A DNA stretch of 64,000 bases from Maylandia zebra (GCF_041146795.1 NC_135183.1:17798840-17862839); one strand, 5' to 3'. Positions 31,596-44,085 are shown, counted from the stretch's first letter. A program made the numbers and translations. Notes: generated from the letters alone by a model not told the origin.

Positions 31596-32876
31596 CAGTT
31601 TTTTCTGAATGCTTAAACCCTAACTGTGATTCCTGTAGCACAATCTCTAAAACTATTCAGACTTATAGCAAAACCACTCACTGAGTTTGCAAAACTAAAA
31701 GCACAAAAACTGCTTTGCACTCAGTTTGCAATTTTGTAACACACACTTTGCAAAACTGTAGGCACAATTCACTGCACAACACTCAATTACCAAATTTCCA
31801 ACACACTCCTAGCAAAAGTATACACATGTATGGCTATCATTAACACTAATTTGCCAACTGTCTGGCACACTTTCACATGTGAAAACTTTTTTAGATAATT
31901 AGTTCACTTTGCAATCAGCCTAAGCACTATAATACAGGTAAGCTGTGTGTGCGGAGTACAATGGAGGGAGCAGAAAGAGTGAGAAGTAGAGGAGGCCGAG
32001 GAAGAGGACGTGGAGGTGAAGAAGTAGGATGAAGAGGACGACAAGGACAAGCAGGAGCAAGAGGAAAACGAGGAGGGGGGAGAGGAAGATGAGGAGGGGG
32101 GAGAGGAAGGGTAGGAAGAGTAAGAAATAGAATTGCTGATGACATCAGAGCTACAATAGTGGACCATGTAATCAACCGTGGAATGACCCTGAGGGTAGCT
32201 GGCCAACGGGTCCAGCCTAACTCGAGCCGCTACACTGTAGCAAGTACCATAAGGACATCTTGAAATGAGAATCGGTTAGTACAGTCACTTCGCACAAAGA
32301 TTTGTAGCACTGCCATATGCCAATGAGAAACACACCAATACCATTGATGTAAAGTTACTGAAATTGTTACTTTACAGAATTGCTAGGTGACCAGATGCTG
32401 GGGGCAGAGGAAGCATGTTCACTGCAGACCAAGTAACCCATATAGTCATTATGGCGATTGCAAATAATCCTATACTTGGAAATAAACACTTGTGTTTGTT
32501 TTGATGTGTTTGAATAAACACCAGTACTTGAAGTTTGGATCCCTCTATGCTTATGGATCTATGACAGAAGTATGAGCTCAAACTGACATAGCCTACCTTG
32601 TACACAGAGACAGCAAAAGCCAGATGTGTTTTGTATTCATACCATCAGTGTGCAGTTGGCGCATTGTGTGCTTAGTAGATGATGGCTTGTGTGTACTGTT
32701 TGATACGGAAACACCATTTTTACGAAGGTGTGAAGAGTTAACCTAGCTGTGTTCGCGTTTGCAAGAGAACTACAATGTTTTGATTATTGGGTGACAGGTT
32801 TTCTTATTTGTGTGAAGAGTTTTGCAAAATTAGCCAATAGTTACAAAAAATGTGCTTAAGCAATCAGAAAAAACTG
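31596..32876 (+). mobile_element. Tc1/mariner-type transposon, degenerate, 1281 bp, TA borders
   Basis: Inverted ends CAGTTTTTTCTGAATGCTTA and (right, inverted) CAGTTTTTTCTGATTGCTTA, each next to a TA (31594-31595, 32877-32878). The interior holds the start of a transposase with an R/G-rich N-terminus and a helix-turn-helix, and a later scrap (GSMFTADQVTHIVIMAIANN). No DDE region is recognisable, so it is an internally deleted, old copy. Confidence 0.85.
31961..32265 (+). pseudogene. Tc1/mariner transposase N-terminus
   Basis: The ATG at 31961 starts MEGAERVRSRGGRGRGRGGE; a TGA at about 32027 and further stops interrupt the R/G-rich repeat. The following IADDIRATIVDHVINRGMTL and RVAGQRVQPNSSRYTVAS form a helix-turn-helix like those of fish Tc1-type transposases. 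The purine-only coding stretch (GGA/GAA/AGA codons) explains the long Ser-rich antisense frames. Confidence 0.7.
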
Positions 32877-32878
32877 TA

Positions 32879-33377
32879 ATACAAGTTCAGTGTGAGCAAA
32901 CTCAGACTGAAGGTGGTAACAGCAGAGAGGGTTCAAAATTAAGACAAGAGCAGTGAAATGGTGACACTTCAGAGTCATTTAAAGCAGCTTGTTTCAGAAA
33001 GAGGAGGCCCAGTGTGGAATAAAGAAGGATCATTATGAACTGTGAATCATGCAAAAATAAAAAAATTACCCCTCACATGCATCAGGTATTTATTGTTTAA
33101 AGGCTATTACTATTGTTGTAGTTTTTCTGAACTAATTCAAGTCCTGATGGTTATATGGAAACTCAGTTATTCCAAAATAGTTTTAAAAAGGGATGTAATT
33201 AATTAATTAATTTTTAGAGTAGAGACTACTCCACACTGAAAGGAGCCACTTAAGGTGGTTTGGATATCAAAGCAGGATGCTTCTTCGTTATTTCTCAGTA
33301 AGATTCTAAAAGCTGGCCAGTCGGAATAATTATAATGAACTTTTTTATAACTTTTCCCTTTTAATTGTGATGACCCC
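32879..33377. other. Unassigned AT-rich sequence
   Basis: Holds a (TTAA)n-like patch near 33198-33215. Nothing else recognised. Confidence 0.35.
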
Positions 33378-33520
33378 ATAGGAATGCTTGCTGATAGGAG
33401 GTCATCTCATTGTTTTCTTTTTATATTGTAGGGTCTTTATCTTACAATATAAAGCACCTTGAGGCAACTGTTTTTGTGATTTGGCGCTATATTAAAAAAA
33501 CTAAAAGGAATTGAAATAAT
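33378..33520 (+). repeat. LINE/SINE-type 3' tail with conserved hairpin
   Basis: Text TATTGTAGGGTCTTTATCTT, then ACAATATAAAGCACCTTGAG and GATTTGGCGCTATAT, recognisable as a very common fish retroposon 3' tail. ATATTGTA and TACAATAT form a stem around GGGTCTTTATCT. It is a 5'-truncated copy; the family name is not certain. Confidence 0.6.
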
Positions 33521-36500
33521 TGAAAAAATTATCCTGTTTAATTCACTCCTGTATTTCTGTCACATTTAGCTGAATATAGCAGTTCCTGGCTCACCTGCAC
33601 AAAGTGAACACAGGTAACATTAAACTGCACTAAATAAATGAAGTGGAATGGGAGGTCTGGTGCTTGTGGTGATATTTTCAAGGAACTCTGATCTGAGTGC
33701 TTCACAGATAAACATTAACAACTGTCCTCTGTGTTTGGTCAGTGAGGTCAGACAGAGTAGATGCAGAGGTCTTTTTAGAAACGCTGAAATGTTCCCATGA
33801 TATTCATGCTTGTAAGGACTGAGTCCTTCAGGGTCTGGAATACTTTAGAGCCTTAACCCCTTTTGGCTCAGAGCCAGAGCTGGAACATGGAGCAGGAACA
33901 CAGAGCGCAGTGATCATGATGAATGATGATCCACGGATCAATCAGTGGCTCTGATACCAGGAAAGGGATTTATACGCTCCTCTGGCAGCGACAGAGAGGC
34001 GAAGGATTAGGATGTATCCCGAAATTACACATTCCATTATTTCAGTGCTTAGATAACCTCCTTCACAGAACTGTCCGCTGGATCCTTTCTGCAGAGAAGA
34101 GCTCATGGCCTGGATAAGCTCTGCGTTGCGTTTAAGGTTGTTTTCATCTGTTTGGATGTTCACAGTGACCCAGCACTGTGATTTATCCAGGAACCCTTCC
34201 AAGGCACTCAGATTTACACCTACAGCCAATTTAACCCTTCTTAATGTCTTCCACCTCTCTGCGCTGTGGTGTAAAGACTGTTTCAAGCTCTGGGATTCTT
34301 TTGACTTCAGACTTTTTACAAAAGTTAAAATGCTTTAAATGCAAATAAACTACAAACTGGGTCAGGGTGCAGCTAAAATAGCTTTGATGTTCTCGTCGGT
34401 GCTTCTTCCTGTTTTTTATTGGCTGTTTTCACCTCGAAGCAGTTTGTGCCTCTTATAGTTTTTTCATAAGAGGCGTTGCTGTGTCTCGGCTCCCCTTTTA
34501 CGACCATGAGGAGAGCTGTTCGTCTACCTTTAGCACTAAAAGACAAAGATGTGATGACATGACAACCTGGAGGATGAATCGACTTACAAAACCACAGAGC
34601 GCCTCAGAGATGTTAAATATTTCTGTTGCATAAAATTTCACATGACAAACATCAATTAATCACCATTTAAGAGCTGTTTCTGTGTCATTAGTTCAAATTA
34701 AAATATTTTGCACAAGTCCTGTTTTACTGTGGAAGCTCAGCTATGTTGATAACATGAAACTGGGATGGGACTTTTTTCTATTTAAACATTTAAAACATTT
34801 ACTTAAGGGTCTAATCTTCAGGGCTTCGTTGTTTCCTTCTATATTTAAGGTATTTATTATCACTGTAAATGTTCCATTTAAGCTTTCTAAAATTCTTAAA
34901 AAACAAAAAAAACAAAACAAAAAACAATCAAAGACCAGTTGAGTGAGGTGATTTTATTGGTATTTTGGCTCCAAATAAACGAACAAAGCTAAAATCAATT
35001 AATTTTTATGCCTCATTTATGCGTTTTTTAGGTGCTTTTATACTGTTATTTATGTTGACCTTTTTCAATCATTTGAATATTTGAATTTTAAGTAGATTTT
35101 TTCCCATACAGTTGCAAATTGTATATATGTGTAATCTTACTGTGTCTTGTCTGAACACAGTCAATAAAGATGAGGACTTCCAGTTAGAATCTATGTAGTT
35201 TACTTATTTGGCACTAATTGACTTCCATACAGATATTTAAACTTATGTACACACATGAGGTTGTTTAGTTTTGAAGAGTGGTGTTTGAAGACAGCAAGTC
35301 AAAATATGTGTTGGAGTTAATTCTTTTTTAAAATTTTAATTTATTTAATTGTCCTGGCATAAAATGGGCCTCTGGGCTTACCTAATGCATTGTAATGGTA
35401 TTTTTTTCATTGTGGAGTTGCTTTAAACTAAAATAAGCATTTATTTGTTTGAACATCTCTCGTGTTTACGTTCAACTAACAGGCCACAAATGTGGTAAGA
35501 TTTTAACTTTAGCTGAAGGACTACAAACACAGATTTGTGGTTTGTAATCCTATTTGACCACAGCGGCCGGACCCACAGGGCCGTGGCGGTCGTCCAAATC
35601 CAGCCCAGCTCACTGGGAGCTGTGGGAATTTGGAAGGAGTTTCCCAGCGAAATGCGTCAGGCCGTGGGCCGGAGAGGGCACACCCTTCTGCAGCGACGGT
35701 TGCATCACGGCTGCAATATCAAACAAGACGCTGCCTGCATTCCGCTGCAGGCGTGGGCGGTGGCCCACTGCATGACACATCCAAAATATCTACTCCGACT
35801 CATTCCAGCTCCGGAAATAACACGGTGCACGCCACATGGGGCTCCACAGGCCACAAACCAAACAAAGCTTTTACATTTTTACATTTCTTACGCATTGTTT
35901 CAGCCCGGAGGAAAGAAAGAGCACTGTATATTTAAAGCTGGAGCATTAAAAATAGATGTGTGGCCTTCAGCTGAAGTCCTATTTTCTCCACAAAAACACC
36001 AAAATACTGCGTCAGTCGCAAAGGAAACCCTGCAGCTCCAGAGGCCCACACAGGAAAGTGTTGTGATGTTCACCTCTGTATCCCCATCAAATACACCACC
36101 CCCACCACAGAGCTCTGACAGCAGCCTGCAGTGGCTGATGGGATACCTGCTGGCTGCAGGAGTTCTGTGAGAGACAAGCGACCGCAAGGTAATGGGCATT
36201 CCTGCAAGCTGAGCACAGAGCGAGGCTTTGAAGAGGCTCAAACCACAACAGACTAGACCTGCGGGCCTAATCCAATCATGGTGGTAAAATCTTCCAAATC
36301 TCCCAGCACATAACAGAAAAACACCTCCTGAACAGCTCAGCCTGATTATCCAGCTCGGAAACTCACCAAGCAGGAGGCCAAAATGCAAATTAAGTTAAAT
36401 ATGATGAGGTTTTTCGTTATGGAGTCATCTGGTCAACTGGTCCACACTTAACTATTAAAGACAGCGGGGAAAAATGAGAAGGGGTGTAATTGGACAACTG

Positions 36501-36896
36501 TGGTGCTGCCAAACATGTCAGAATGCCTGTTAAAGTGCCAGATTGCTGCGTTTTGATCCGGATTCATGTGCCTAAACCTTCCCTGGTTGTCTCAGAGGCT
36601 GGCCAAGGTGTTTTCCGACCTGCCGGCCTGAATCTTATTCATCCAACAGAATCCGTCCTTTTACTTTCTGTTTGTCTGATCCCTCACAGGCCTGCTGCTG
36701 ATACTGCAGCAGGTGTCTAATACAAATCCCGAATAAAGAGCATTTTTACTTTTTGGTTTGTAACTTAGTGGGACTTTCATATGACAGAGGGTCAGGGGTC
36801 ACATCCTCTTACAAGTTTCAGTGAATCTAGCTGTGCAGGTAAAAAGAGAAAATCATAGGTATAACTTACAAATCTGAAAATAAATACAGTGAAGAG
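33521..36896. other. Long unassigned stretch
   Basis: No recognised gene or element. Includes AATAAAGATG near 35165, and a GC-richer segment at 35540-36180 with a 211-codon frame lacking any family motif, splice context or codon pattern I trust. It could hold host regulatory DNA. Confidence 0.4.
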
Positions 36897-37230
36897 TAGG
36901 GATGGGTATCGAAACCCGGTTCTTGTTGAGAACCGGTTCCCACTGTTTCAATTCCTTGGAATTGTTTGCCATTTTTGCAAATGATTCCCTATCGATTCCA
37001 GTCACCCTGAATGACGTCACCACGTTGTGGAGCGTCATTTACCTGGCAGGAAACATGGCAGCTCAAACGCTCAAAAGTTTGGTTATACTTTACGAGAACA
37101 GATGACAACAGGGTAACTTGCAGTGCATCTTGCACCCATTTGCCACAGCAGATGCCCCCGATTTTCGGTAAGTGAATGTGTTTAATTGTAGGCAGGGACA
37201 TTACTGGATATTCTTGTGTAATTGCTACAG
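36897..37230 (+). mobile_element. Second, truncated copy of the BED-type hAT
   Basis: Starts TAGGGATGGGTATCGAAACC, matches the terminal repeat and N-terminal exon of the 29276-30348 element in opposite orientation, then jumps inside the finger (after GATGACAACAGGG) to the exon piece TTGCACCCATTTGCCACAGC and runs on to AATTGCTACAG. The far terminus is missing. An independent internal deletion from the first copy. Confidence 0.8.
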
Positions 37231-37677
37231 TGTCTTGTGAAGTTTTTGCATAATAAAGCCATGATAGTGCACAGATGTGCAGCCTGAAAATTGTGCCCAG
37301 TGTTTTCTACATTGATTTTATTTCTAATGAAAACCCTGCAAAGGACATCAAAGCTGACTGATGTAGGTGTACAGGGAATGAGCAGCACTGGGAGGAGGTC
37401 AGGGTGCATGGTTGGGTCAATAAAACCCTACAGTTTTTTTCTGTTGCTTCCCTCCTGGTTCAAACTGACAGTCAGCATTGTTTAATTTACCTTTAACTGC
37501 CTCATTAGTATGATAATAATAACTCCTGATCCAAACCCCAAAAGACTGGCGTTGGAGAAAAGATTGTGGTAGGTGAATGGGTCAGCAAAAACTTGGATTA
37601 AGATTTTAAACTGCTGGTTCCTGGTTCGAATTTACCTTTAATGTGACATTCAAACTTACAAAATCATTATTGTAAAA
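37231..37677. other. Unassigned sequence
   Basis: A tRNA T-arm-like GGTTCGAATTTACC occurs near 37622 but I could not fold a tRNA around it. Confidence 0.35.
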
Positions 37678-38048
37678 TTCCAAATGGAATCCCTCAAGAC
37701 ATCGTTTCTGAGCGAGGGCCCCAGTTCACATCCCAAGTGTGGAGGGAGTTCTGCTCCGAACTCCGGGGCCAGGTGAGTCTGTCCTCAGGTTTTCACTCCC
37801 AGACCACTGGACAAGTGGAGAGCACCAACCAAGACCTGGAAGCAGCTGACTCCTCGAAACAGACTATGTGGAGTGACCAGCTGGTCTGGGTGGAGTACGC
37901 CCACAACTCCAGCACCTCGACAGCCACCGGAGTTTCACCGTTCAAGGTTTCCCTGAGCTACCAACCCCCACGTCTCTCTATTATGGAAGGTGAGTTGGTG
38001 GTGCCGTCCGTCCAGCATCACATGAGGCGCTGTCAGCAAGCTTGGTGA
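37678..38048 (+). pseudogene. Gypsy integrase core, partial
   Basis: NGIPQDIVSERGPQFTSQVW holds the second catalytic Asp position as E (SERG, against SDRG usual for the family), followed by SSGFHSQTTGQVESTNQDLE with the catalytic Glu (VES), then WVEYAHNSSTSTATGVSPF and PPRLSIMEGELVVPS. The Asp-to-Glu change means a dead enzyme. It ends at a stop at 38048. Confidence 0.82.
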
Positions 38049-38225
38049 GCCACTAGATCGGCGGTCCTAGGGACTGCAGACCAGAACAAACGGTTGGCCG
38101 ATCGTCGGCCGTAGTCAATGAACTGTATATATTCTTCATATTATTCACTGTAAATAAATTCACTGTTTTTTTTTCTTGGAAGAGTCGAGCATTTGGGTCC
38201 GTTTTCCCCACCAATTCATGACAGA
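37678..38225 (+). mobile_element. Gypsy integrase relic and 3' end
   Basis: A deleted Gypsy copy: part of the integrase core (37678-38048) followed by sequence resembling pol C-terminus (TADQNKRLADRR) and an LTR-like end (AATAAATTCACTG, then CACCAATTCATGACAG). The left LTR and most of pol are absent. Confidence 0.75.
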
Positions 38226-41200
38226 AACAATCAAAGGAGATTGGGGTGTAGGTATGGGTCAACAAAACTCTGACTGCTGACTCTTTTCTGGTTAAAATGT
38301 AAAAAGCACAATGTTTTAAAATGAATTTCAACCATTTTATTGTAACCTGGATCTTTCCCTAAAGGTGTTTGCAGCTGAACTGGACAAGTATTTTAAAAAT
38401 AACAAAAAAAAAAGTGTCACCATCAATTGTCATCTGGAGCTCTAGCTATTTTTTCTAAAAAAATCTCATTTACTTCTGGAATGAAAACACATAAAACTCA
38501 AAAAATAAGCATTTTGTTCCTGCTGTCAGAATGAACTGACTGCCATCATCAGTCATTCATTGTGAGTGTGATTATAACGGGGGCGAGAAAAAAGTCACAC
38601 CCTCGATGACTGTGAAATATTACATAAAGTAAATATTACAGAAGAGAATGTGTTGGAGAGCACGAGCACACTGAAGGGTAAACTGGTAAAGTCTGACGAC
38701 ATCCTGATCTTTTTTATGAGCTTGTGTACTCTGGAGCTTTGTGTTCCTCTTTTATCTTTGGCTTTTTTAGTGGGTGTATTTTCTGTAAAGTCTCAGGGCG
38801 TCACCGCTGCTTTCATTCACCCTGTTGATCAAACACAAGCACAAAGAGCCAAATGAAAAGAAAGAAAGAAAGAAAGCCACCTTCTGCTTTGTCATTTGCC
38901 CTCCCAATTTGTTTTGAGGCCGCTAAGGCATGTCTTTGGTTTGCCTCAGTGAAGCTGTTAACACATAGCAGATTTTTACATGCTGCCATTAAAAGCCACA
39001 CTCTTTAAAAAGGCCCGTTTTTATTTTTAGCATGTCTCAGCTGAAAAAGAAAAAAAGTGGATTTGGACAGCCTGAAACCTTTAAAGGACTGCCAGAGGTC
39101 CTCTTTTATAGCCGAGGAGCCAAATCCTGCACTGAGCAGGACAATATCCAATTTCTTTCATGCCAGTTTAGTATTGGACCTTGCAACGATGCCCACCCAC
39201 CTTCCCCAGTTTTACCCCCAACCTACAAACTCTACAGCCCTACATGGCGAGACAATGTAATTAGGAGAAAAATGCTCGCTAAAACTTAAAGCAGACGGGA
39301 AATTTTTTCATCAGCTGGCGGCGCTTCGAGCTTAGACCCAGATCCACCAGCCAACCAACCACTAAACAAAAATTCCCCAATCCTCCACCCAGGACCATCA
39401 TCAGACACCCAGACCCAATCCAGTGCCGTGAAAGCAGCGTCAGTCTAACATGTGGTCAATGAGAATGTATGTTTGACCACAGAATGTGTGCACCGACATA
39501 TTTCTGCCTTTAACATCTGACACCAGAAGATAAACAGCTGACAGCCATCGAATAAACTTCCCACATAAATGTGTCCCCAGTGGGCCATTCGCAGTGTCTT
39601 TGTCATCGGTTTTAAAATGTGTCAAAAAGATTTTCTCTGGAGTTTTACGATTCTCATAAGGGCTGAAAATGCTAATATCTAAAATATATACAGCATACAT
39701 ACGCACTGACCTGAAACTGAAATACACTTTTGATTTTCAAGGTTTGATCATCCAACATGTCACTAGTTACAGAGTAGCTAGGGTTGTATTTTGTTTTGTT
39801 CACATCCTAATATTTGAAAAGAAAAAAAGTTTTCAAAAGATTATCATACATACACAGTGGTTACAGTAGTGATGAACAATTTATACAAAAAGCAAAAAAC
39901 AAACAAACAAACAAAACAAAGAGGACCCAGAGTGGATCTCTGAGGAACTGCAAACCTCAGCTTAACTAATGAATAGTATCATACATTTTTTCTGTTAGAA
40001 GATTTTCTATTTTCCTAAATGGAGATAAATGTAAGGAAAATAACAGCAAAATAAAACAGATGGACCTTAAAATCCACCAGTTCATTGATAACCCATGTAG
40101 GGTTAAGTATGGGGTAGGGTTTTATTTGGTTAGGAGGTTCATCAAGTTTGAAGCTGTCTGACATTTCTCAAACTATCTAATGTGTTCTGGTGCCCACAGA
40201 GATTAAAAATATTTTAATATGTATTTTTTATTTGTATCAGTAATGAGTTCTACAGAGTGTTACGGATTTAACCATTTAAGGTTTAACCACGGGTCTAACT
40301 TTAACTCTTTGGAGAAAAAAAAAGAAAATTTATTTGTGTTTGTCAGTTTCGATGACGCAGTTTGCTGTCTGCTCGTTGCCAAAACTTACAACAACTACCA
40401 AAATCAAAAAGTTAATATTCTGATTGCTTAGGTTAATATACCAACACATCACTGCTAAGGAGCACACATTCTACACCATATTTCGGCTGATATATGCAGT
40501 AGTGCAAAAAACTAAAAGGTCAGAAAACAAAATATTCTCAGGGGATTAAATTATTAAATTTGACCAAAAATGTTGCCAGAGACCATTAAGTTGTGTTATG
40601 GAAGTAGCACAGGGCAGTGTAGACTATCCCCTCCCTAAGGTTTTGCTTTATCATCCTCTATGACTTTAATGGTTCCATAACTTAAGAAAATGAGAATCTG
40701 CCAAATGTGCTTTATTCAATAAGACACTAAACTCATCAGAGATTATTACCAAGCGCAGAGATCAGGGGAGATATAGCATCAGTGTCTCATAGACTTCCAC
40801 GCAGTCAGACTTTGTTTTACAACCAGTGGAGTTGTGCCCTGCTGAACATTAGAGAGAAAGCAAAACTCTTCAGCAATGGCCTCACTTTCCAGATGCAGAA
40901 GGTATTTTCATTTTTTATATAAACATTCTTCATTTTGAATGAGTCTCAAAGGTAATTCAGAAGTGTTTCTGTAGTTTAACACATGAGCTGGAATGACAGC
41001 ATAAATATCCATAATCACCAATTTTCAGGACACTTCCAGAATAATGATAAATGATGCCCTAATAACACAATAACCTAATAACTTTGATTCATGGAGCAAT
41101 CAGATCAGATCTGGCTAATATTAGCGAACACTAGTGTGTCTGTTAATATGGTGGAAGACTGTCTCACACAGAAAAATGCTGTCTTTATTGTTGGGGCTTT
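38226..41200. other. Long unassigned stretch
   Basis: Contains a (GAAA)n run (38855-38877) and an A/CAAA-rich run (39890-39925). No exon or element recognised. Confidence 0.4.
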
Positions 41201-41214
41201 CTCTACTTTCTCTG

Positions 41215-41290
41215 TCTTTAACCTTTAACTGGTAAAGCGGCTTCAGGCAACTGTTGCTGTGATTTGGTGCTATATAAATAAAAGTGAACT
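41215..41290 (+). repeat. LINE/SINE-type 3' tail, second copy
   Basis: AAAGCGGCTTCAGGCAACTG then TGATTTGGTGCTATATAAAT, the same tail type as at 33378 but shorter and diverged. Confidence 0.55.
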
Positions 41291-41299
41291 GACCAAATT

Positions 41300-41939
41300 C
41301 AGAGGATGATTTCACAATGTATTCCAAACTTATCTAATAACCAATAACCAAGCTAATTAGCTTGTCTAATATAAACATACACAAAGTACATTTTTTCTGC
41401 TTTGTAACCAGACACATACACACTTGTGCGGCACAGCGTCCAAGCGCTGCATGCACTTATGGGTTAATCTCTAAAATAACTCATAAAAGCAGCTGTCAAA
41501 TAAATGTAATATTGTAAAAAGTACAGTACTGTCTCTGTGCTGCAGGAAAGGATTAAGCTACAATAAATGGCACCCACCCAGCTTTGACTTTTGAAATTGC
41601 CTGTGAAAACACTATTTCAGAGGACAAATGTAATATTTATAGCAGTGTTCCTGTTTAAAAGTAAAAATTAAAATACGACACCACACTAAATCCCACGGTG
41701 TCCGGAGACAATAGGCCATTTATTGATGAGAAAACCATAAACAAGGAGTCTGTCTGTAATAATACTTTGGGCCTGGATCGCAGCAGAGAACACTTTGAGT
41801 GACTCATGGAAATAGCCTGGGAATGGATGGGAAAAATAACACACAACAAAGGGAGTAATTCACAATAGAAAATGGAGGAAAAATGCTGAGAAAACGCACA
41901 ACAGATGGAGGCTGTGATCAATGCTGAAGCTGTATGGGA
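41300..41939. other. Unassigned sequence
   Basis: Nothing recognised. Confidence 0.35.
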
Positions 41940-42135
41940 TCAGAACGATGCCACCTTGGAATGAAACCGAAAAAAATATTGAAACCGAAAAGAAATATTG
42001 TAACTGAAATAAATGTACTGAAAAATCTTGTATTGAAACTGAAAAAAAAATTGATAGTGAAAAACAATTAATTGAAACTGTAATTTTTTTGTTTTCGCTT
42101 ACAATTTTTTTTTCTGTTTCAATCCATTTTTCAGT
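41940..42135. repeat. Degenerate TGAAACTGAAA/TTTCAGTTTC repeat zone
   Basis: Direct units GAAACCGAAA, GAAACTGAAA and TAACTGAAAT, then inverted units TTTCTGTTTCAATCC and TTTCAGTTTCAC. A similar vocabulary occurs at 57365-57665. It could be the subterminal part of a DNA element. Confidence 0.5.
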
Positions 42136-42164
42136 TTCACTCTGCTGGCACTGTTTTGGCGTCC

Positions 42165-42418
42165 GGGGGCGTGCTGGGGGGCGGGGATTCCAACCCGCAT
42201 GTATTTGCATATATTATAATGCTGACCAATGACTGGAGAACACACTGACGACGCGGCTGCGGTCACGACAAACTTGCATGTGTCTGTTCGGGAATGGCAG
42301 ATGCTGAGAGGTCCAGCGTTTACATTACCGACTATTTCAAAGTGACAGCCTGAGGTGTTCTTCAGTAAATTGGACTACCGGACAGGAGGACCTGAGGCCC
42401 CACCGCATTATTTTTGGT
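42165..42418 (+). promoter_or_regulatory. Promoter-like sequence and possible first exon
   Basis: GGGGGGCGGGG, ATATTATAATG and GACCAATGAC precede a CpG-bearing segment that ends in a strong donor (TTTTTG/GTAAGTT at 42418). A short ORF (MADAERSSVYITDYFKVTA, 42295-42354) lies in it. The exon reading is inference; the upstream repeat zone raises the chance that this is transposon-derived. Confidence 0.4.
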
Positions 42419-43069
42419 AAGTTAAATGTGTTTGTAAACTAATCTGTAATTTAGGTCCTTAGCTAGCTACCTAGCTAAGATGAGCACTCGGCTGTCGGGG
42501 AAACTTGTTTTGTAAAGTTCGTTTAGCTAACCCGTGGCAGGTGAATGAATTTACCCTGACTAAAGAAATCAAGTGAAATGCACCGGGCTGCTCAGTGACT
42601 AACCACGGTTACTGTACTTTTATTATGAGTATTATACTGTAAGAGCAACAGGCTGGACTCTGCTTCTGTTCCTGTGCAGAGCTGATTATTAAATATGTGC
42701 AAACAGCAGCATGTTTTCTGTCGCTTTCCACATGTGGAAGGACATTAACGCCAACTTTTAAAAATCTGGCACTTCAGTAACCCCTCATCAGTCAATAGCT
42801 ACGGATTAAATAGCAAAGCCCGATACTTATGTACTGAAACCAACTACTTCCGCTTGGCAGCTTAAGTTAAATGTTAAATTTTTCCTCTGATTATTTTTTT
42901 TAGCATTTTTATTTTACTGAGTTTGTTACAAATATTCAGGTTAAAAAACTGTCTGAATTATTTTTAATGAGTTATGTTCACAAAGTCACATGTGCATGCT
43001 GTACAGCTTGCATCCTTTAGGACAAATAATTTGAAGCATTAATATTTCTTGTTCAATACCACTGCTGAT

Positions 43070-44085
43070 CAGAGATGGGCAGTAACGCGTTACTTGTAAC
43101 GTTACTGTAATCTGATTACTTTTTTCAAGTAACTAGTAAAGCAAGGGATTACTATTGCAAAAACGGTAATTAGATTACCGTTACTTTCCCGTAGGAACGC
43201 TGCGTTACTGCGTTACTAAAACCGTGATTTTTTTTGCGAGAATGTCTCATGACAGTGACGTAAGCGAGTGCGACATTCGTGGCAACAGCTGTGTGCAGAT
43301 CAACAATGGATAATATATCGAGTGCTGCAGAGAGTATGAGCGTGCAGCGTTTAAAGCGTGGAAGTACTGACCTTACTTTAAGTTTGATTCCATAAAAAGT
43401 GACAAAAACATTAGTGTCCGTTGTGTGTGGGAAGAAAACTTCTTTTTACAGCGAAAAAACCCCCCCTAAACAAGCACCGAGTGCGCAACGACGTAATGGG
43501 AAATTCACAGAGAAACTCGCGGATTCTTCAACTGACCGCTGCCGCACACCTGCACCAGGATAAACCTCCGCCTACGCCACTATTTACGTCACTCACAGGT
43601 GAAAATAGAGCAACAGGACCGCTAGTCTTTGACTTTATTTTCTGCTGTGTTTTACTTGCATCTATTTGAAAGACTGAGTGTAAACACAAAAAATATTTTA
43701 TTTTATGTGCTGGAATGTGCAGAAAATAGGTTTAAATGTTAAACTAATTTATTCAAGTCAGAGAATGGTGCATATAATTTTATTTTTGCTTGATGCATAA
43801 AGTTAAAAGATTAAAACTGATAAAACAAGTTAAAAAAAAAGATACTTTTCCATTTGATTACATTTTGTACGATGAATTGTGCAGAAAAAGTAGAACTGGG
43901 CTGAAAAATCTATCGCTTTATCACCTCTTCAGGTTGTAAATCGTGTTTTTAAAAAGTAACTAAGTAACTAAATAATTAATTACCTTTGAAAATAAGTAAT
44001 CAGTAAAGTAACGGGATTACTTTTTTGGGGAAGTAATCAGTAATTAGTTACTGATTACTTTTTTCAAGTAACTTGACCAACACTG
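43070..44085 (+). mobile_element. hAT derivative, 1016 bp, TSD CTGCTGAT
   Basis: CAGAGATGGGCAGTAACGCG on the left and TTGACCAACACTG on the right, with CTGCTGAT at 43062-43069 and 44086-44093. Subterminal GTAACG/AGTAATC units as in other members. An N-terminal transposase scrap remains inside; the rest is deleted. Confidence 0.92.
43306..43500 (+). pseudogene. hAT BED-finger remnant
   Basis: The ATG at 43306 gives MDNISSAAESMSVQRLKRGS. Further on, YFKFDSIKSDKNISVRCV and, in a shifted frame, CVGRKLLFTAKK with KHR, read as pieces of a BED finger (aromatic YFKF, C..C, then H). Frameshifted and cut off before the catalytic part. Confidence 0.55.

Noticed and set aside
31904..32206. Ser-rich 100-codon frame on the minus strand
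   Set aside because: Antisense of the purine-rich transposase start (AGA/GGA codons read as Ser/Pro).
35535..36170. 211-codon open frame
   Set aside because: No recognisable motif, competing overlapping frames on both strands, no splice or homology support; I left it inside the unassigned stretch.
37540..37650. tRNA gene suggested by GGTTCGAATTTACC
   Set aside because: I could not pair an acceptor stem or D/anticodon arms; only a T-arm-like word.
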